A stretch of 17,281 nt of DNA from an uncultured Collinsella sp. Its GTDB lineage: Bacteria; Actinomycetota; Coriobacteriia; Coriobacteriales; Coriobacteriaceae. Under the pieces are notes generated by a model. The model worked only from the letters and a program-made list of their open reading frames with translations. It made no database searches and was not told the DNA's origin. The stretch is from assembly GCA_900544235.1 (NCBI GenBank), contig UQUL01000041.1, positions 1 to 17,281 of the forward strand, given 5' to 3'. Below are positions 13,674-17,281 of this stretch, piece by piece. Position 1 is the stretch's first letter. Each line of letters begins with the position of its first letter. The position numbers were made by a program, and so were the translations under genes.

Positions 13674-16229
13674 GTGTCTGATCAACAGCAAGAAAACGAA
13701 ATAACGACGACGCAAGCCGCTCCCGCTGCACCGGTTGCGTTGGACCAGGTCGCGGCGCCCGCGCAAGCCTCGGCTCCTGAGACGCCTAAGGCTGCTTCGA
13801 CGCCTACGCCTTCAGCGGCTGAGAAGGCCGTGCCTGCAACTGGTGAGGAGGCTGCTCCGGCAAAGCCCAAGCGTACGCGCCGCACGGCCAAGTCTGCTGC
13901 TGACGGCGAGGAGGTCACCAAGCCCAAGCGCCGTACCACGCGCACGACGCGCGTCAAGCGCACCGTTGCAGCTGACTCCTCGGAGCCGATTTCCGATGAG
14001 GTCGCGCAGGCGCGTGCGTTGGCGCAGATTAGCGAGGCTCAGGTGGTGCGCGCCCGCCGTCGTGCTGCCGAGCGCGAGGCCGCGGCTCTGACCGAGCTTG
14101 CAGCTCCGTCTGCGCCCGAGACACCTGCCGCCGACCAGCCGACCGAGAAGCCGGCACCGCGCACACGCCGTCGCACGGCTGCTAAGGCCGAGCAGGTTGC
14201 CGATCAGGTAACCCTCGAGCTCACCGAGGCTTCGGTTCGTTCCGCGGCAGGGGAGGGCGCATCGCCTGCTGAGTCCGCTGCGCCTGTCGAGGCCAGCGAA
14301 GTTCCCGTTGTCGATCCGGCTTTGCGCCCGCACCGTCGCGGTCGCAAGCCCAAGGCCTTCGTCGAGGCAGAGAAGGCCGCAGCCACAGCTGCAGCCGCTC
14401 GGGATGCTGCGGCGACCGCCGAGTCTGCAACCGCTGCCGATGCACCCGTCCAGGATGCTACGACTTCCGAGGCCGCTCCCGCCGATGTCGAGCCCGCCGA
14501 CGTCCGTCCTGGTCGCAGCCATCGTACTGCTGCTAAGCGCACGTCCAAGGCCAAGACTGCCAAGAAGGGTGCGTCCGAGGATTCCGCCGAGACGACCGCC
14601 GATGCATCGACTGATGCCGCCGAGCCCCAAGACGTCGAACAGTCTGCGTCCGAGAAGCCCAAGCGCGGTCGTAAGAAGTCCGCTAAGGCCAAGGCGTCCG
14701 AGCAGCAGGCCGAGGCCGAGCTGCAGGGCGATTCCAAGGCCGAGGCCAGCGATGATACTGCGGCTAACGCCGATGCCGCCGCAACCGATGGTGCCGCGCC
14801 CGCCGAGGCCGAAGACGGCGCTCGCCCCAACCGTCGCCAGCACAAGCGCAACGACGAGCGCAACGAGCGCAAGGACGAGCGCAACAACGACCGCCGCAAC
14901 CGCCAGCGCGATCGCAAGCAGCGCAACAAGGAGCGTAATGCCGCTCCCACCGAGCCCACGCTTTCGCGCGAGGAGCTCGCGGCCATGAAGGTCGCCGAGC
15001 TGCGCGAGAAGGCCAAGGAGTTCGAGATTGAGACGACCGGCAAGAAGAAAGCCGAGCTCGTCGAGGAGATCTACGTCACCGCCGCGAAGGCCGAGGGCTT
15101 CCGCGACATCAAGGGCATCCTGCAGATTCGTCCGGACAGCTCCGGTATCATCCATGCCCATGGCTACATGAAGTCCAACGACGACGCCTTCGTGCCCGCC
15201 TACCTCATCCGCTCCGCGCGTCTGCGCACGGGCGACGTCATCGAGGGCTCGCTTCGTCCTTCGCGCGGCGGCGACAAGCGCGCCGGCCTCGCCAAAATCA
15301 CGACCGTCAACGGTCTAGACCCCGAGCAGATTCGCAACCGCCCCAAGTTCGGTGACCTCACCCCGGTCTATCCCAACGAGCCGCTGCGCATGGAGCATGG
15401 CAAGGACTCCATTACCGGTCGCGCCATCGACATCGTGTCGCCGATCGGCAAGGGTCAGCGTGGCTTGATCGTGTCCCCGCCCAAGGCCGGCAAGACCACA
15501 ATCCTCAAGAAGATCTGCCAGTCTATCTCGATTAACAACCCCGAGGTGCACCTCATCTGCCTGCTCGTCGACGAGCGCCCCGAAGAGGTTACCGATATGC
15601 AGCGTTCCATCAAGGGCGAGGTTGTGGCGTCGACCTTCGATATGCCCGCCGACAACCACACTCGTGTGGCAGAGCTCGTCATCGAGCGCGCCAAGCGCAT
15701 CGTGGAACTGGGCGGCGATGTCGTGGTGGTGCTCGACTCCATCACGCGTCTTGCCCGCGCCTACAACTTGGCGGCGCCCGCCTCAGGCCGCATCCTTTCG
15801 GGCGGCGTCGATTCGGCGGCACTGTATCCGCCCAAGCGCTTCCTGGGCGCAGCCCGCAATATCGAGAACGGTGGCTCGCTCACCATCCTGGCCTCTGCCC
15901 TCATTGACACCGGCTCCAAGATGGACGAGGTCATCTTTGAGGAGTTCAAGGGCACCGGCAACATGGAGCTCAAGCTCGACCGCGACCTGGCCGACCGCCG
16001 CATCTTCCCGGCTATCGACCCCGTTGCCTCCGGTACGCGTAACGAGGACCTGTTGGTTGACGAGCAGATGCGTCCGTTTGTCTTTGGCCTGCGTCGCATT
16101 CTTGCCGGCATGAACAACACCGAGCGCGCAGCTGCGTCGTTTATCAAGGGTCTTAAGGGCACCAACACCAACCAGGAGTTCCTGGTGCGTTCGGCCAAAA
16201 AGCACAGCGACTACGAGCAGACGTTCTAG
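13674..16229 (+). CDS. rho: Transcription termination factor Rho with long disordered N-terminal extension
   Basis: Rho is a hexameric RNA helicase that ends transcription at Rho-dependent sites. The conserved part begins near residue 430. A Rho N-domain (LSREELAAMKVAELREKAKE, 430-449 onward) is followed by the RNA-binding OB fold (GILQIRPDSSGIIHAHGY, from about 479). The ATPase follows, with Walker A PKAGKTT (603-609) and Walker B VVVVLD (683-688). FLVRSAKKHSDYEQTF ends the protein. Residues 1-429 are low in complexity: Ala/Glu/Pro/Thr with Lys-Arg clusters such as KPKRTRRTAK and RRRTAAK, then an Arg/Asn/Asp-rich block near 385-425 (RNDERNERKDERNNDRR). At 851 residues it is far longer than E. 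coli Rho (419) and longer than most actinobacterial forms. GTG 13674 is the first start after an in-frame stop at 13662; its ribosome site is weak. No ATG occurs before residue 430, so the extension is in frame and translated if any of it is. Confidence 0.93.
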   Translation: MSDQQQENEITTTQAAPAAPVALDQVAAPAQASAPETPKAASTPTPSAAEKAVPATGEEAAPAKPKRTRRTAKSAADGEEVTKPKRRTTRTTRVKRTVAADSSEPISDEVAQARALAQISEAQVVRARRRAAEREAAALTELAAPSAPETPAADQPTEKPAPRTRRRTAAKAEQVADQVTLELTEASVRSAAGEGASPAESAAPVEASEVPVVDPALRPHRRGRKPKAFVEAEKAAATAAAARDAAATAESATAADAPVQDATTSEAAPADVEPADVRPGRSHRTAAKRTSKAKTAKKGASEDSAETTADASTDAAEPQDVEQSASEKPKRGRKKSAKAKASEQQAEAELQGDSKAEASDDTAANADAAATDGAAPAEAEDGARPNRRQHKRNDERNERKDERNNDRRNRQRDRKQRNKERNAAPTEPTLSREELAAMKVAELREKAKEFEIETTGKKKAELVEEIYVTAAKAEGFRDIKGILQIRPDSSGIIHAHGYMKSNDDAFVPAYLIRSARLRTGDVIEGSLRPSRGGDKRAGLAKITTVNGLDPEQIRNRPKFGDLTPVYPNEPLRMEHGKDSITGRAIDIVSPIGKGQRGLIVSPPKAGKTTILKKICQSISINNPEVHLICLLVDERPEEVTDMQRSIKGEVVASTFDMPADNHTRVAELVIERAKRIVELGGDVVVVLDSITRLARAYNLAAPASGRILSGGVDSAALYPPKRFLGAARNIENGGSLTILASALIDTGSKMDEVIFEEFKGTGNMELKLDRDLADRRIFPAIDPVASGTRNEDLLVDEQMRPFVFGLRRILAGMNNTERAAASFIKGLKGTNTNQEFLVRSAKKHSDYEQTF

Positions 16230-16267
16230 GTTGTCATCCACACGCAGCGATAGTCATCAATGCAATA

Positions 16268-16298
16268 AAGGGTCGGGGCTTTGAGCCTCGGCCCTTTT
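16268..16298 (+). terminator. Terminator of rho
   Basis: AAGGGTCGGGGCT (16268-16280) pairs with AGCCTCGGCCCTT (16284-16296) with two G-U pairs around a 3-base loop, followed by TT (16297-16298) to complete a TTTT run. It begins about 38 bases after the rho stop codon. Confidence 0.85.
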
Positions 16299-16542
16299 CT
16301 ATATCGCCGCTCCGCGCTTATTTTTGACCATAAGACTGGCAAGCAGCAGGTTTCCCGTTTCAATCCGACATCGTCGCTTGCAATCGACAGGGCGGTTTCG
16401 CATAATAGCTTTTAAGCTTCGCGACGGATAACGCAGATGAAACGAACCATATACCGTTGCTTTGGGGCATAGCCCCGCTTCATCTTCTCTCGCGCAGCCA
16501 ACTGAATGATGCGATTTGGGTGCTGGAAGATGGGGAGAGCTC
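16299..16542. other. Intergenic region rho / membrane protein with promoter and structured leader
   Basis: The region holds a predicted promoter (16378-16406) and a leader of about 130 bases. In that leader, AGATGAA (16435-16441) pairs with TTCATCT (16479-16485) around two smaller hairpins (AACG/CGTT, and GGGGC-ATA-GCCCC at 16464-16476). The fold could be a three-way junction. It matches no riboswitch class that I recognise. Confidence 0.4.
16378..16406 (+). promoter_or_regulatory. Predicted promoter of the membrane-protein gene
   Basis: TTGCAA (16378-16383), a spacer of exactly 17 bases and CATAAT (16401-16406, five of six matches) form a good housekeeping promoter; transcription would start near 16413. 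Confidence 0.6.
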
Positions 16543-17233
16543 ATGGCTTCTTCTGATGCAACACAACGAGCAGTCCTTGCCGGACTTTCGTGCGGGATCG
16601 GCCTTGCCGCTCCCGTGGTTATGTATGCCGCGACGCTGCCGTTTTCGTCTGTGAACGAGACGGTCGTGGCGGGTGCGGTTCCCTTCGCCGTGGGCGCGGT
16701 GGCGGGCGTGGGCATCTATGCCGCCTCGCTGGGTATCTCCGAGTATCGTGCGCAGCGTGAAGAGCGTCTGTTCCAGCCCGATGCCATGGGCGGTGCCGCC
16801 AATCTCAATCAGCATCAAAGCGAGTTCAAGACCGCCTTGATTTCAGCTCAGCAGCAGGATGCGACTCCTTACGCTGCGGCTTCTGATTCTCAGGCTCAGG
16901 CGGAGCAGTCTACCTCGGCATTCCTTTCCGGCCTGACTGGTGCGTTCCAGCGCCGTCATGCCGATGATGGTGTCCCTACCATCGCTCGAGCCGCAGATGC
17001 TATGGACGAGGACGAGGCTTGGTCCATGATCGACAGTATGCTTGACGACGATTCGCCGGTGAGCTGCGACCCTGCACACTCGCGCGACGTCTATCAAGTC
17101 GCCATCGACGAGCTCACCAACGGCGGGCAGACCGGCTCCTTCAATCGCGACGACATCGCCGCCGCGGCACGCGCCGTGTCTGGCTCCCAGGCCGCCCCTG
17201 CGGGCAGCACGGCGGCTTTCGTGGCACTCGTCC
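16543..17233 (+). CDS. Membrane protein of unknown function, 3' end lost at an assembly edge
   Basis: I do not recognise this protein. It starts at ATG 16543 with GGGGAGAG (16532-16539) three bases upstream and reads 230 genuine codons without a stop. Two hydrophobic helices lie near the N-terminus: AVLAGLSCGIGLAAPVVMYA (10-29) and VVAGAVPFAVGAVAGVGIYA (about 41-60). A hydrophilic Gln/Ala/Asp-rich region follows, with acidic stretches such as DAMDEDEAWSMIDSMLDDD. The second half is probably a cytoplasmic or exported soluble part. Genuine sequence ends at about 17233. If the frame is followed into the adapter it yields PVSYTHLRAHETRSNL, a sequencing artefact, so the true C-terminus is unknown. 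It is preceded by its own promoter and lies downstream of the rho terminator. Confidence 0.75.
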
Positions 17234-17281
17234 CTGTCTCTTATACACATCTCCGAGCCCACGAGACGCGTAGTAATCTCG
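17234..17281. other. Nextera/Tn5 sequencing adapter (contamination, not genomic)
   Basis: Bases 17234-17252 are CTGTCTCTTATACACATCT, the 19-base Tn5 mosaic end. Bases 17253-17267 (CCGAGCCCACGAGAC) are the rest of the Nextera read-2 adapter. Bases 17268-17275 (GCGTAGTA) are an 8-base i7 index, and 17276-17281 (ATCTCG) begin the P7 flow-cell sequence. The four pieces are in the exact order of an adapter read-through. As I recall, GCGTAGTA is one of the standard Nextera XT v2 indices. Any ORF crossing this point on either strand is an artefact. Confidence 0.97.

Noticed and set aside
13812..15161. 449-codon minus-strand open frame opposite the rho extension
   Set aside because: It is a shadow of the Ala/Lys/Glu-rich repeats. 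The product is a Gly/Leu/Arg-rich string without recognisable motifs, whereas the plus frame leads directly into the conserved Rho core.
16843..17262. 139-codon minus-strand ORF beginning MGSEMCIRDR
   Set aside because: Its start codon and first residues are encoded by the Nextera adapter, and the rest is antisense to the membrane-protein gene.

Overview
The window is a stretch of high-GC bacterial chromosome (I estimate roughly 60% G+C by eye) carrying mostly housekeeping genes. The gene set, a CarD-family regulator, a Rho factor with a very long N-terminal extension, good Shine-Dalgarno sites, strong intrinsic terminators and dispersed short palindromes together suggest a gut actinobacterium of the class Coriobacteriia, most likely Collinsella or a close relative. 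That placement is inference from recalled family features; no search was run.

Layout. On the minus strand at the left are the 5' part of trpS (1-403) and a WecA/TagO-type polyprenyl-phosphate sugar-phosphate transferase (553-1752). A 533-base gap follows. It holds a minus-strand RNA of about 170 nt that folds like 6S RNA (about 1967-2136), back to back with the promoter of a PflX-like radical SAM gene (2286-3224). A tRNA-Ala(CGC) with its own promoter and terminator comes next, then a small membrane-anchored coiled-coil protein (3512-3970). Nicotinate phosphoribosyltransferase pncB (4055-5560) and proB (5640-6767) run in the same direction. proB ends at a strong terminator and two tandem 27-bp repeats. 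An S33 (prolyl aminopeptidase-like) hydrolase lies on the opposite strand (6867-8285), and proA (8398-9684) diverges from it. An HD-domain hydrolase and a CarD-type regulator follow on the minus strand, with two almost identical hairpin terminators at 9699 and 10409. argS (11291-13144) and rho (13674-16229) are on the plus strand, separated by a 151-bp foldback element. The last gene (16543 onward) is an unrecognised two-helix membrane protein.

Functions. proB and proA catalyse the first two steps of proline synthesis, and the peptidase between them may release proline from peptides, so the segment reads as a proline supply locus. trpS, argS and the tRNA serve translation. rho, carD and the 6S-like RNA act on RNA polymerase or transcription. 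pncB feeds NAD salvage, and the WecA-like enzyme starts a lipid-linked glycan.

Technical caveat. Bases 17234-17281 are not genomic. They match the Nextera (Tn5) read-2 adapter, an 8-base index and the start of the P7 sequence. The true sequence ends at about 17233, and the last gene is cut there and fused in silico to adapter.

I see no complete novel multi-gene defence or mobile system. The most interesting non-coding structures are the 6S-like RNA, the 151-bp foldback upstream of rho and the repeated hairpins.
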